From Kumtagia sp044326205 (GTDB taxonomy: Bacteria; Pseudomonadota; Alphaproteobacteria; Rhizobiales; Rhizobiaceae): a stretch of DNA of 64,000 nucleotides. The stretch spans positions 62,001 through 126,000 of the forward strand of contig NZ_JBIRCY010000009.1 of assembly GCF_044326205.1 (NCBI RefSeq), read 5' to 3'. The position numbers were made by a program, and so were the translations under genes. This document shows, piece after piece, positions 37,642 to 46,695 of the stretch. Position 1 is the stretch's first letter; each line of letters begins with the position of its first letter. The notes below the pieces were generated by a model. The model saw nothing but the letters and a program-made list of their open reading frames with translations, ran no database searches and had not been told where the DNA came from.

Positions 37642-38394
37642 ATGAGTGAGGTGAAGCCGCTTGACGGCAGGGTTGCGATCGTCACGGGCGCGGCGGGCGG
37701 GGTTGGCCGCGCGACGGTCGATCTTTTGACGCGGCGCGGGGCGTCGGTGGTGGCGGAGGACGTCGACGCCGCGGTCGCCGGGCTCGAAGGGCCGAAGGTA
37801 GCGACGGTTGCCGGAGACGTGCGGCGCGCCGAGACGGCCCGCAAGTCGGTGGAGACGGCGCTGTCGCGCTTCGGCCGGCTGGATATCCTGGTCAACAATG
37901 CCGCGGTGATCATCACCAAGGATATCCTCGCAACTGAGGAGGATGAATGGAACGATCTGATGGCGGTGAATGTCACCGGCGTCTTCCACCATTGCCGCGC
38001 TGTGCTGCCGCATATGATTGCCCAGAAGCGCGGTTCGATCGTCAATGTCAGCTCGATCTCGGGCCTGGTCGGCTTGCCGTTGCAGGCCGCCTATTGCGCC
38101 AGCAAAGGGGCGATCGTGCAGCTTACCCGACAGTTGGCCGTCGACTATGCGGCGTCAGGCGTCCGCGTCAATTCGGTGGCGCCGGGCTCCATCGATACGC
38201 CGTTTCTGGCGCGTTATCTCGAGAGCCAGCCCGACCCCGCGGCGGCAGAGCGCGAGATCAAGGCGGCGCATCCGATGGGCCGCTATTGCGGGCCAGAAGA
38301 GATCGCCGAGCCGATCGCCTTCCTCGCCTCCGATGCCTCGTCTTTCATCACCGGCGCGATCCTGTCGGCCGACGGCGGCTACGTGGCGCGTTGA
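37642..38394 (+). CDS. SDR-family oxidoreductase
   Basis: A 250-residue classical SDR with VAIVTGAAGGVGRATVDLL, LVNNAAVIITKD, the active-site Ser and Tyr-x-x-x-Lys in NVSSISGLVGLPLQAAYCASKG, and the standard ILSADGGYVAR ending. A good GGGAGG ribosome site precedes the ATG at 37642. It is divergent from the VOC gene and its substrate is unknown. Confidence 0.9.
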   Translation: MSEVKPLDGRVAIVTGAAGGVGRATVDLLTRRGASVVAEDVDAAVAGLEGPKVATVAGDVRRAETARKSVETALSRFGRLDILVNNAAVIITKDILATEEDEWNDLMAVNVTGVFHHCRAVLPHMIAQKRGSIVNVSSISGLVGLPLQAAYCASKGAIVQLTRQLAVDYAASGVRVNSVAPGSIDTPFLARYLESQPDPAAAEREIKAAHPMGRYCGPEEIAEPIAFLASDASSFITGAILSADGGYVAR

Positions 38395-38452
38395 TCCGGT
38401 ACGCCTGACGGGTGCGAGGCGTCCGCAGCCTCGACGCCCAGCGGCGTTCCAG

Positions 38453-39463
38453 TCAGACGGGCCTGGCCTCGACGATCGAGAACGCCGAGCGCGTGGCGAT
38501 CAGCGTCGGCTCGGCAAAGCCCGCCTTGCCCAATAGCGTGGCGAACTCCGGCAAGGTGCGTTCCCGCGCGCCGGGAAAAAGCATCATCATGTGCATGTCG
38601 GCCAGAAAGTTCATGGCGTTCGATGTGTCCGGCACCCGGTCGAGCACGCGCTCGATGATCAGCAGCCGGCCGGTGGGCTTGATCGCCGCGCGGCATCGCA
38701 GCAGGATTTCGAGGCAACGCTCGTCGTTCCAGTCGTGCAGGATCTGGGACAGCGTGTAGACGTCGCCGCCGGCCGGGACGAACTCGAAGAAGCTGGCGGC
38801 TTCGATGGAGCAGCGGCTGAGGAGGTTGCCCAGCACTGCACCCGCGGCCGAGACCACGCCTGCCTGATCGAGCAGGATGCCGCGCGCCCTCGGGTTTGCG
38901 GCAAGCACGGCGGCCAGCAGCGCGCCGTTGCCGCCGCCGATATCGACCACGATCCCGGCTTGCGAAAAATCATAGGCTTCGGCGACGGCGGCATGCCGGT
39001 CATCCGGACTATGCTGCATGAAGGCATCGAAGATCGCGGCTTCCTCCCGATCCTGCGCGAGGTGTTCGAAGAAGGTCCTGCCGTATTCGAGCTCGAAAGG
39101 TGCCTGGCCGGTGGTGATCGCACGCCCGGCGGCGCCCCAGACGGCCCAGGAACTGGGCATGCCGTAGTAGCGCGCCGCGTAGTGCAGCGTCGGCACGGAA
39201 TCCTTGCGAAGGAAGCGCGAGTCCTCGGTGTGCGAAACCAGATCGTCCTCCGACACGGCAAACAGGCCGAAAGCCGCCAATGCACGAAGCAGCCGCGTCA
39301 GCTTGTCGGCATCGGCGCCGCATTCGCGCGCCAGTTCCGCCGCGGGACGCGGGGTCATGTCGATCCGGTCCGCGACTTCGAGCGAACATACGATCTCTAT
39401 CATCTTCGAGACTTGATAGCCGCGGACGAGCCGGTTGACGCGCGAAAAACCCTCTTTGCTCAT
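38453..39463 (-). CDS. SAM-dependent O-methyltransferase (acetylserotonin/CrtF type)
   Basis: A 336-residue small-molecule methyltransferase of the plant-type O-methyltransferase family. An N-terminal winged-helix dimerisation domain (MIEIVCSLEVADRIDMTPRPAAELA) is followed by the SAM site IVVDIGGGNGALLAAVLAANP and the catalytic-region LSQILHDWNDERCLEIL with the expected His. Such enzymes methylate hydroxyl groups of secondary metabolites or carotenoid precursors. A biosynthetic cluster is not visible around it. The start has AGGAG upstream at proper spacing and is divergent from pncB by 272 bases. Confidence 0.85.
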   Translation of the reverse strand: MSKEGFSRVNRLVRGYQVSKMIEIVCSLEVADRIDMTPRPAAELARECGADADKLTRLLRALAAFGLFAVSEDDLVSHTEDSRFLRKDSVPTLHYAARYYGMPSSWAVWGAAGRAITTGQAPFELEYGRTFFEHLAQDREEAAIFDAFMQHSPDDRHAAVAEAYDFSQAGIVVDIGGGNGALLAAVLAANPRARGILLDQAGVVSAAGAVLGNLLSRCSIEAASFFEFVPAGGDVYTLSQILHDWNDERCLEILLRCRAAIKPTGRLLIIERVLDRVPDTSNAMNFLADMHMMMLFPGARERTLPEFATLLGKAGFAEPTLIATRSAFSIVEARPV

Positions 39464-39735
39464 GCGGTTCTCCTCGATCGGCGTGGAACGACTAGGATGG
39501 ACCTGTGCCGTATCGCCATGGCGATGCCGATGGCAGTATCCGGAAATTCAGCCAGCAAGCAACGACATCCGGCGCGGGACCGCGCGGCATGCGGCACTGT
39601 CGGCCTACCGAAAACAACGTCAAAATCTAAAAGACGCCTTCTGCCAGGACCAAAGGAAAGCAGAAGCAACGGAAAAAATTCAATGCTATAGGCGCTTTCG
39701 GGTCCTGACCGGCCCCGGAGGAAGAGTGAGGGCCG

Positions 39736-41040
39736 ATGGCCAGGACCGATATCGCACGGCGCGTCTACAACCATGCCTGGAAGCTGGACCCGATCGTCCG
39801 CAGCCTGCTGGACACCGATTTCTATAAGCTGCTGATGCTGCAGATGATCTGGGGCATGTATCCCAAGGTCGACGCCACCTTCTCGCTGATCAACCGCACC
39901 ACCAGCGCCCGGCTGGCGGACGAGATCGACGAGGGCGCGCTGCGCGAACAGCTCGACCACGCGCGCACGCTACGCTTCGGCAAGAAGGAGATGATCTGGC
40001 TGGCCGGCAACAGTTTTTACGGCCGCAAGCAGATCTTCGAGCCGGAATTCCTGTCCTGGCTGGAGAATTTCCGGCTGCCGGAATACGAGCTGGAAAAGCG
40101 GGACGGCCAGTACGAACTGCATTTCCACGGGCCGTGGATGTACACCTCCATGTGGGAGATCCCGGCGCTGGCCATCATCAACGAGCTGCGCTCGCGCGCC
40201 GCGATGAGCGGCTTCGGGCCGTTCTCGCTCGACGTGCTCTATGCCCGCGCCAAGGCAAAACTGTGGGACAAGACCGAGCGGCTGCGCAAGCTGCCGAATC
40301 TCAAGGTTTCCGACTTCGGCACGCGCCGCCGCCACAGTTTTTTGTGGCAGCGCTGGTGCGTGGAGGCGCTGAAAGAAGGTATCGGCGACGCCTTTACCGG
40401 CACCAGCAACGTCAAGCTGGCCATGGACACCGATCTCGAGGCGCTAGGCACCAACGCGCACGAACTGCCCATGGTGTTCGCGGCGCTGACCGAGACGGAC
40501 GAGGCGCTGCGCCAGTCGCCCTATCACGTCCTGCTCGACTGGCAGCGCTACTACGGCGGCAATCTGCTGATCGTGCTGCCGGACGCCTTCGGCACGGCCT
40601 CGTTCCTGCGCGACGCGCCGGACTGGGTGGCTGACTGGACGGGTTTCCGTCCCGACAGCGCCCCGCCGATCGAGGGCGGCGAGAAGATTCTCGCCTGGTG
40701 GCGCTCGAAAGGCGTCGACCCGCGCAACCGACTGCTGATCTTTTCCGACGGGCTGGACGTCGACGCCATCGAGGAGACCTACAAACATTTCGATGGCAAG
40801 GTGCGCATGGCCTTCGGCTGGGGCACCAACCTGACCAACGATTTCGAGGATTGCGCGCCGGTCGAGACCGACAGGCTGAACGCCATATCGCTGGTGTGCA
40901 AGGTGACGGAAGCCAACGGCCGCCCGGCGGTGAAGCTCTCCGACAATCCGGCGAAGGCCACCGGCGAACCCGCGGAGATTGCGCGGTATCTGCGGGTGTT
41001 TGGGAACGAGGAACGGGTGGAGCACAAGGTGAAGGTTTGA
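39736..41040 (+). CDS. pncB: Nicotinate phosphoribosyltransferase
   Basis: A 434-residue enzyme of NAD salvage that joins nicotinate to PRPP with ATP hydrolysis. Typical blocks are LLDTDFYKLLMLQMIW, the SDFGTRRRHSF segment containing the histidine that is phosphorylated in the family, GTSNVKLAMDTDLEALGTNAHELPM and GWGTNLTNDF. The length fits the family. The gene stands alone; the ribosome site GAGGAAGAGTGAGG precedes ATG at 39736. Confidence 0.95.
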   Translation: MARTDIARRVYNHAWKLDPIVRSLLDTDFYKLLMLQMIWGMYPKVDATFSLINRTTSARLADEIDEGALREQLDHARTLRFGKKEMIWLAGNSFYGRKQIFEPEFLSWLENFRLPEYELEKRDGQYELHFHGPWMYTSMWEIPALAIINELRSRAAMSGFGPFSLDVLYARAKAKLWDKTERLRKLPNLKVSDFGTRRRHSFLWQRWCVEALKEGIGDAFTGTSNVKLAMDTDLEALGTNAHELPMVFAALTETDEALRQSPYHVLLDWQRYYGGNLLIVLPDAFGTASFLRDAPDWVADWTGFRPDSAPPIEGGEKILAWWRSKGVDPRNRLLIFSDGLDVDAIEETYKHFDGKVRMAFGWGTNLTNDFEDCAPVETDRLNAISLVCKVTEANGRPAVKLSDNPAKATGEPAEIARYLRVFGNEERVEHKVKV

Positions 41041-41130
41041 CAGCGTTGTCGGCGGACAACGGAGCGCATGACTGATAGGCTCTGCCGATCATACGGACCC
41101 GGATCATTGCCGTCGCATTCCTTCGCACCC

Positions 41131-41276
41131 CCCTCTGTTCTGCGGGACATCTCCCCCTCAAGGGGGAGGATTAACGTCGGCGAAGCTGCATCCCCTGCGC
41201 CGTTGAAGTTTGGCGAAGCGAAAGCGGTCGGCGCAATCTACCCCCTTGAGGGGGAGATGTCCGGCAGAACAGAGGG
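41131..41276. mobile_element. MITE-like inverted-repeat element
   Basis: About 36 bases at 41131-41166 (starting CCCTCTGTTCTGCGGGACAT) are the reverse complement, with about one mismatch, of 41241-41276 (ending CCGGCAGAACAGAGGG). Each end also has an inner CCCCCTTGAGGGGG palindrome. The 74-base middle has no coding sense. No transposase is present. It overlaps the possible 5' end of the following membrane-protein gene. Confidence 0.65.
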
Positions 41277-42717
41277 AGGGGCTAAGGGGCGCAACGCTGG
41301 CAGCGACGGCGGTCGGCAAACCGCGAGGATCGTTTTTAGCTGCGTGGCTTTCGCCATCGCTCCCACCGCAGCCTTCGCCCATGCCTCCGATCGCGGCTAC
41401 GTGCTGCTTTTGCCGACCGGCTACTATCTCTTCGGCGGCGCGGTTGCGGTGGCGGCAAGCTTCCTTGCGTTGCTGTTCGTTCCGCAAAATACCCTGGAAA
41501 AACTGGCGGCGTGGCGGCTGCCGCTGCTTGCCCTTCCAGACGGCCTGCGGTTCTGGACGAGCCTTGCGTCGTTTCTGACCCTGTTTGTGCTGATTGCTGC
41601 CGGCATTTTCGGCAGTCGCGATCCGCTGTCCAACCCGCTACCGCTGACGGTGTGGACGCTTGTCTGGATCGGACTGACCTTCGTGCAGGGCCTGTTCGGC
41701 AATCTCTGGTACTGGATAGACCCTTGGTATACGCTGATAAAATTAGCCGGCGTATTAATGCCTAAGAACATTAGACTCAAATATCCGGGTTGGCTCGGAT
41801 ACTGGCCGGCGGTGGCGCTTTTCGCTGCCTTCGCTTGGTTCGAGCTGATCTATGTCGCACCTGACGATCCTTACCGATTGGCATTGGCGGCGGGCAGCTA
41901 CTGGCTGTTTACCTTTGTAATCATGCTTGCAGTCGGCCACGACGCCTGGAGCGAGCGCGGCGAGTTTCTGTCAGTTTTCCTCCGCATGATCTCGCGCTTA
42001 GGCATTTTCGACGCACCGCGCGATGGTGTGTGGCTGCGCATCTCGCTCTGTCTGCCGGGTGCAAAGCTGTGGACCGCACAGCCACTGCCACTGTCGGGCA
42101 CGCTGTTTCTGCTGCTTGCACTGGCGTCCGTTTCCTTCGACGGCTTTTCAAGAACCTTCTTCTGGCTGGGTTCGAACGGCATCAATCCGCTTGAATTTCC
42201 TGGACGCTCTGCCTTGCAAACCATCAACACGGCGGGGCTGGCCGGCATGTTCGCGGCGCTTGCGGCGGTGTTCCTCATTTGCGTTTCTGTCGGCGAATGT
42301 CTTGCCGGCAAAAAATCGGCACGGCGCGCGGCAGGCCTGCTGGTGTGGTCGATCGCCCCAATCGCGCTCGCCTATCATTTTTCGCATTACGTGCCGGCGT
42401 TCCTGGTCAATGCGCAATATGCGGTCGTCGCGCTGTCCGATCCCTTCGGTTTTGGATGGAACCTGTTCGGCACCGCCTATATGCCGGTGTCGGCCGGCAT
42501 TGTCATGGGTTCCGAACAGGCGGTCTTCATCTGGAACGCGCAGGCTTTCGCCATCATCGGCGGGCATGTGCTGGCGGTGCTGGTTGCGCATGGGCTAGCC
42601 GCGCGGCTGCACGCCGGCTCCGAGGGCGCACCGTTGTCGCAATTGCCGCTGACGCTGCTGATGATCGGCTACACCGTCTTCGGCCTCTGGCTGCTCTCGA
42701 CGCCGACGGCCGGATAG
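41257..42717 (+). CDS. Polytopic membrane protein of unknown function
   Basis: About 486 residues with around 11-12 hydrophobic segments. After a signal-like segment IVFSCVAFAIAPTAAFAHASDRGYVLLLPTGYYL come GGAVAVAASFLALLFVP, FLTLFVLIAAGIFGS and a last helix LLMIGYTVFGLWLLSTP. The N-terminus is uncertain: the frame stays open through the MITE-like element, and the ATG at 41257 sits inside its right end. A GTG at 41344 just before the signal peptide is possible. It resembles membrane proteins some databases call fenitrothion hydrolase-like, but I cannot confirm that. It precedes the Liv-type transporter genes by 150 bases. Confidence 0.6.
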   Translation: MSGRTEGGAKGRNAGSDGGRQTARIVFSCVAFAIAPTAAFAHASDRGYVLLLPTGYYLFGGAVAVAASFLALLFVPQNTLEKLAAWRLPLLALPDGLRFWTSLASFLTLFVLIAAGIFGSRDPLSNPLPLTVWTLVWIGLTFVQGLFGNLWYWIDPWYTLIKLAGVLMPKNIRLKYPGWLGYWPAVALFAAFAWFELIYVAPDDPYRLALAAGSYWLFTFVIMLAVGHDAWSERGEFLSVFLRMISRLGIFDAPRDGVWLRISLCLPGAKLWTAQPLPLSGTLFLLLALASVSFDGFSRTFFWLGSNGINPLEFPGRSALQTINTAGLAGMFAALAAVFLICVSVGECLAGKKSARRAAGLLVWSIAPIALAYHFSHYVPAFLVNAQYAVVALSDPFGFGWNLFGTAYMPVSAGIVMGSEQAVFIWNAQAFAIIGGHVLAVLVAHGLAARLHAGSEGAPLSQLPLTLLMIGYTVFGLWLLSTPTAG

Positions 42718-42867
42718 GGGCCGAGTTTTTGCGTCGCAGCATTGCGGTCTCCGCCTGCCCTTGCGGCACCTGGGGATTGATGATTTAGTTTCCCTATCAA
42801 TGGGTTTCGGGCTTCCGGAGCCGCGTACCGCGCGGGTCTCCGGTCGTATCATCAGAGGGGATTGGAC

Positions 42868-44169
42868 ATGACAGATTCCAAGGCTTCCGGCCTGATCGGC
42901 AAGCGCCTCAACCGCCGAACCGCTCTCAAGGGCCTTGCGGCCTCCGCCGGCCTCGTGGCGGCGCCCGGGTTCGTCCGCTATTCGCAGGCACAGAGCTCGG
43001 CGCCGATCAAAATCGGCTTCCAGGCGCACAAGACAGGCATCGGCGCCGCTTATGGCCGCTGGTACGAGAAGACCACCGCGGCGGCCATCAAGGCGATCAA
43101 CGACGCCGGCGGCATCAACGGCCGCCCGGTGGAGGTGATCATCGAGGACGACGGCACCGATCCTGGACGCGGAGCCGAGGTGGTTGCCAAATTCGCGACG
43201 CAGCACAAGGTAGACGTCGCCTACGGCACGCTGTTTTCGCATGTGGTGATAGGCTCGGCGCCGGCTGCGGGCGAAGCAAAGCTGCCTTATTTCGTGGTCA
43301 GCGAAGGGCACCACGTCGCTTCGACGAAACTCAACCGCTACGTCTTCCAGCCCGGCATCACCGACGTGAAGAGCCAGATCCAGGCGATGGCGCCGTGGAT
43401 CGCCGGCAATGTCGGCAAGAAGGTCACACAGATTTTTCCGGACTTCGCCTTCGGCTATGACCACCGCGACTATCTTGCACCGGCGCTGAAGGCGCAGGGC
43501 GCGGAAGTCATCGCGCAGATCGCCATTCCGCCGACGGAAAGCTCGTTCACGAAATATTTTCCGCAGATCCCGGCCGACACCGAGGTGCTCTACCACGTGA
43601 TGGTCGGGCCGGCGGTGCTGACCTTCGTCAAGGAACTCGGCGAGTTCTACGGCTCCAACCGGCCGCAGCTCTTCGGCTTCATCGACAGCCTCGAAGCGGT
43701 CGACATCAACAGCCCCGGCCTCGAATTCCTGGACGGCAGCCATTTCTGGGAAGGCTCGCCGCGCTACGCGCAGGAAAACGACAGCGAGGAGCAAAAAGCC
43801 TATCGCGCCGCGGTCGGCATCGACGAGAATGGCGCGGCGGTGGGCGACCCCAAGGACGTGTCGACAGCCGCCCACATGTTTGGCTGCTGGGAAACCCTCT
43901 ACGTCATCAAGAAGGCGATGGAGGATTCCGGCTACAAGGGGTCGGAGGACAAGGCCAAACTCATTGAGGCGACAGAGGCACTGACCGTCTTCGCCGAGGG
44001 GCCGGAACACCCGCAGGGCGACAAGACGTTCAACGGAAAAATCCACCAGGTCTTCGGCCACCAGAACATCTCGAAGGTCGAAGGCGGCAAACTCAAGGTC
44101 GTACACCGCACCTCGATCGAGGACGGGCTTTATGAGCCGGAAGGGGATTATACGACCCAGCCGCTGTGA
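42868..44169 (+). CDS. Branched-chain amino acid-type ABC transporter substrate-binding protein
   Basis: A 433-residue periplasmic binding protein of the Leu/Ile/Val-binding (peripla_BP_6) family. The leader contains a twin-arginine-like motif (LNRRTALKGLAASAGLVAAPGFV). The mature protein starts PIKIGFQAHKTGIGAAYGRWYEKTTAAAIKAINDAGGINGRPVEVIIEDDGTD. ATG at 42868 has AGAGGGG seven bases upstream; a TTG two codons earlier is less likely. The ligand may be an amino acid, urea, amide or aromatic acid; the sequence does not decide. Its permease genes follow only after a toxin-antitoxin insertion. Confidence 0.9.
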   Translation: MTDSKASGLIGKRLNRRTALKGLAASAGLVAAPGFVRYSQAQSSAPIKIGFQAHKTGIGAAYGRWYEKTTAAAIKAINDAGGINGRPVEVIIEDDGTDPGRGAEVVAKFATQHKVDVAYGTLFSHVVIGSAPAAGEAKLPYFVVSEGHHVASTKLNRYVFQPGITDVKSQIQAMAPWIAGNVGKKVTQIFPDFAFGYDHRDYLAPALKAQGAEVIAQIAIPPTESSFTKYFPQIPADTEVLYHVMVGPAVLTFVKELGEFYGSNRPQLFGFIDSLEAVDINSPGLEFLDGSHFWEGSPRYAQENDSEEQKAYRAAVGIDENGAAVGDPKDVSTAAHMFGCWETLYVIKKAMEDSGYKGSEDKAKLIEATEALTVFAEGPEHPQGDKTFNGKIHQVFGHQNISKVEGGKLKVVHRTSIEDGLYEPEGDYTTQPL

Positions 44170-44207
44170 TGACGGCCACTGCGATGCGGCCGATCTGGCT
44201 GGGAACA

Positions 44208-44235
44208 TACTGACGTGGTACATACTACGTCAGTA
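44208..44235. promoter_or_regulatory. Operator palindrome of the toxin-antitoxin operon
   Basis: TACTGACGT (44208-44216) and its exact reverse complement ACGTCAGTA (44227-44235) are separated by ten bases and end 18 bases before the antitoxin ATG. Toxin-antitoxin antitoxins of the ribbon-helix-helix type usually repress their own operon through such dyads, which also cover the promoter. Confidence 0.65.
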
Positions 44236-44253
44236 CCTGGATAGGAGTCGACC

Positions 44254-44538
44254 ATGGCCAAGGAAGCCGTCTTCACCATGAAGCTTGAGCCGGAATTGCG
44301 CGACGCGTTCATGGCGGCCGCCAAGCGGGACGACCGACCGGCCTCGCAGATCGTCCGCGAGTTCATGCACGATTTTGTTCTGCAGGATCGGGAATATGTC
44401 GCGTTCCTCAGGCGCAAGGTGGAGCGATCACGTGCCTCGATAGCTGCCGGCCGCGTATTCACTAATGAAGAAGTTGTGGCCCACATGGATGAGTTGATCT
44501 CCGATCTTAAGCGCAAGAACCATGAGGCGGCCGAGTGA
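44254..44538 (+). CDS. Antitoxin of a ParE-type toxin-antitoxin pair
   Basis: A 94-residue protein with an N-terminal ribbon-helix-helix-like DNA-binding region (EAVFTMKLEPELRDAFMAAAKRDDRPASQIVREFMHDFV) and a helical, charged toxin-binding tail (VERSRASIAAGRVFTNEEVVAHMDELISDLKR). The VFTNEEVVAHMDEL-type ending is common for antitoxins paired with ParE/RelE toxins. A ribosome site ATAGGAG lies before the ATG. Its stop overlaps the possible GTG start of the toxin. The pair sits within the Liv-type transport operon, so it was probably inserted there. Confidence 0.85.
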   Translation: MAKEAVFTMKLEPELRDAFMAAAKRDDRPASQIVREFMHDFVLQDREYVAFLRRKVERSRASIAAGRVFTNEEVVAHMDELISDLKRKNHEAAE

Positions 44539-44827
44539 GGCTCATCTGGACAGCGGGGCAAAACACGAACTCGGCGAGATCGTTTCTCATATTTGGCGCA
44601 ACAATCCGCTAATGGCACAATGGATCGGGGGACGCATCCAGACCACAGCGTCCTACCTTAAATCGCAACCTTTCATCGGTAGGCAGGGCGCGACGGCTGG
44701 AACGCGCGAAGTCGAGCCTCATACAAGTTGCCGGATCGTCTATCAAATTGCCGATGAGGCGGTCTTCATACTTTCGGTAGTCGATACCGACCGCCTATGG
44801 CCGCCCGTCCTTGACAGTGAAGACTGA
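44522..44827 (+). CDS. ParE/RelE-family toxin, probable 5' frameshift
   Basis: The downstream protein AKHELGEIVSHIWRNNPLMAQWIGGRIQTTASYL to IVYQIADEAVFILSVVDTDRLWPP is a good ParE-type toxin. In this frame the only ATG is at 44522 and gives the odd start MRRPSEAHLDSG. In another frame a GTG at 44535, overlapping the antitoxin stop in the classical way, gives MRLIWTAG, the expected first strand of a ParE toxin, which would join AKHELGEI if the GGGG at 44555-44558 had one more G. So a one-base loss is likely. The toxin may be inactive, or the base may be an assembly error. Confidence 0.7.
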   Translation: MRRPSEAHLDSGAKHELGEIVSHIWRNNPLMAQWIGGRIQTTASYLKSQPFIGRQGATAGTREVEPHTSCRIVYQIADEAVFILSVVDTDRLWPPVLDSED

Positions 44828-45709
44828 ATGGCCTTCGGTCCCCACCTCCTGCTCGCCACGCTCGAGGGCCTCGTCAACTCGGCGGTGCTGGCGCTGACGG
44901 CGCTGGGGCTGTCGCTGGTGTTCGGCGTGATGCGCGTGGTCAATGTCGCGCATGGCGAGTTTTATATGCTGGGCGCGGTGCTTGCCTGGTGGGTAGCCTC
45001 GCTGGTGAGCGGGCACCCGGCGCTCGGGTTTCTGGCGGCGCTGATCATCAGCCCGCTGATCGTCGGGGCGATCGCGCTCGTTTCCGAACGGCTGGTGCTG
45101 CGTCGGCTGGAGTACAACCCGGAATCGACCATCGTCGCCACCATCGGCCTACTCTACATCTTCCAGCAGGCGGCACTGACCTTCTACGGGCCGGAGGCGC
45201 GACCGGTCGAGTCACCGTTCAGCTATCGTGTGCTTCTGCCCTGGTTCGGCTATTCCGGATACAAACTTTCGATCATTGCCGCCTCGGCGCTGTTGCTTGC
45301 GGCGACCTGGTATGTGCTGACGCGCACGAAAATCGGTCTTGTCATGCGCGCCACGCAATATGACCGCGAGACCGCGCAGGCTTTCGGCATTCCCGTCGAC
45401 CGCGTCTACGCCGGCGTCTTCGCGCTTGGCGCCATGCTGGCGGCGGTCGCGGCTGTGCTGATCGTGCCGATCAGCCAGGCGCATTATCTGATGGGCCGCG
45501 ACCCGCTGCTGCTTTCCTTCATCGTCGTCATCATTGGTGGCCTGGGCTCGCTGCGCGGCACGGTGATCGCGGCGCTGCTGGTCGGCCTGTCGGACGGCAT
45601 CATCTCCGTCTTCTACACGCCGACGCTGGCAAAGATCATCGCGACGCTGCTCGTCGCCATGGTGCTGGTATTCCGGCCGCAGGGCCTGTTCGGCGCGGCG
45701 GCCAGATGA
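44828..45709 (+). CDS. livH: Branched-chain amino acid-type ABC transporter permease (LivH)
   Basis: A 293-residue permease with eight or so hydrophobic segments (VNSAVLALTALGLSLVFGVMRVVNVAHGEFYMLGAVLAWW first) and the signature GRDPLLLSFIVVIIGGLGSLRGTV of LivH proteins. The start lies directly after the toxin gene. The stop overlaps the livM start (ATGA). With LivM, LivG and LivF it makes a standard ATP-driven importer for the binding protein at 42868. Confidence 0.92.
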   Translation: MAFGPHLLLATLEGLVNSAVLALTALGLSLVFGVMRVVNVAHGEFYMLGAVLAWWVASLVSGHPALGFLAALIISPLIVGAIALVSERLVLRRLEYNPESTIVATIGLLYIFQQAALTFYGPEARPVESPFSYRVLLPWFGYSGYKLSIIAASALLLAATWYVLTRTKIGLVMRATQYDRETAQAFGIPVDRVYAGVFALGAMLAAVAAVLIVPISQAHYLMGRDPLLLSFIVVIIGGLGSLRGTVIAALLVGLSDGIISVFYTPTLAKIIATLLVAMVLVFRPQGLFGAAAR

Positions 45710-46695
45710 GCGGGGACGTTTCGCCACTAAAACCCTGGCTGCTGCATGCGATCGTGATCGCGCTTTTGGCCGCGCTGAACTTCGTGCTGCCGGAATACCA
45801 TCACGGCGTGCTCGCCCGCGTCATGGTCCTGGCGGTCTTTGCCATGGGATACAATCTCCTGTTCGGTTATGTCGGCCTGCTCAGTCTCGGCCACGCCATG
45901 TTCTTCGGCGCGGGACTCTATGGCGCGGGATTGACGATGGTACATCTCGGCTGGGGCGTCGTCCCGGCTTTTGCCGCTGGCCTGGTTACCGGCTCGGTTC
46001 TATCGTTGATCATCGGTTTCCTGGCGCTTCGTACATCGGGCGTCGCCTTCATGATCGTCACCATGATGTTCGCCCAAATATTCTATCTGGCGCTGTTCTA
46101 TTTCGGTTCATGGACGCGCGGCGACGAGGGGCTGGTGATTGCACAGGGCGCGCGGCGCCTGTCCTTTGCCGGCTTCGATCTCGACCTCACCAGCCCGGCC
46201 ACACGCTATTTCGCGGCGCTGGCGCTCTTTGCAATCCTACTTGTCGTCACGCTGGCGGTGGTGCGCTCGCGCTTCGGCCGCGTGCTGGTGGCGATCCGTG
46301 AGAACGAGGAGCGCGCCCGCATGCTGGGGTTCGACGTATCTGCTAACAAACTGGCGGCGACGGTACTGTCCGGCGTCATCTGCGCGGCGGCGGGTGCGGC
46401 CTACGCCATCCTCTTCGGTTATGTCGGCGCGACCTTCGCCTCGGTGCAATATTCGATCCTGCCGCTGCTCTGGGTGCTGCTTGGCGGCGCGGCGACGACG
46501 CTTGGCCCGCTGATCGGCACGCTGCTGATGTTCTATCTCATCGACGGTTCCGGCGATCTTTTGAAGGCTTGGTTGCCGGGCTGGAACCTGAGTTCGCTCG
46601 GCATCGTCGGCGTGGCACTGGTGCTGCTCATCCTGTTCTTCCCGAAAGGCATACTGGGCACGGTGCGCGAGCGGTGGGTGCGATGGCTGCCGTGA
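45706..46695 (+). CDS. livM: Branched-chain amino acid-type ABC transporter permease (LivM)
   Basis: A 329-residue permease with nine or ten hydrophobic segments (MVLAVFAMGYNLLFGYVGLLSLGHAMFFGAGLYGAGLTM, then GVICAAAGAAYAILFGYVGATFA). The RVLVAIRENEERARMLGFDVSANKLAATVLSG segment is the family ATPase contact loop. It is the LivH partner. Its stop overlaps the livG start region by 13 bases. Confidence 0.92.
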   Translation: MSGDVSPLKPWLLHAIVIALLAALNFVLPEYHHGVLARVMVLAVFAMGYNLLFGYVGLLSLGHAMFFGAGLYGAGLTMVHLGWGVVPAFAAGLVTGSVLSLIIGFLALRTSGVAFMIVTMMFAQIFYLALFYFGSWTRGDEGLVIAQGARRLSFAGFDLDLTSPATRYFAALALFAILLVVTLAVVRSRFGRVLVAIRENEERARMLGFDVSANKLAATVLSGVICAAAGAAYAILFGYVGATFASVQYSILPLLWVLLGGAATTLGPLIGTLLMFYLIDGSGDLLKAWLPGWNLSSLGIVGVALVLLILFFPKGILGTVRERWVRWLP

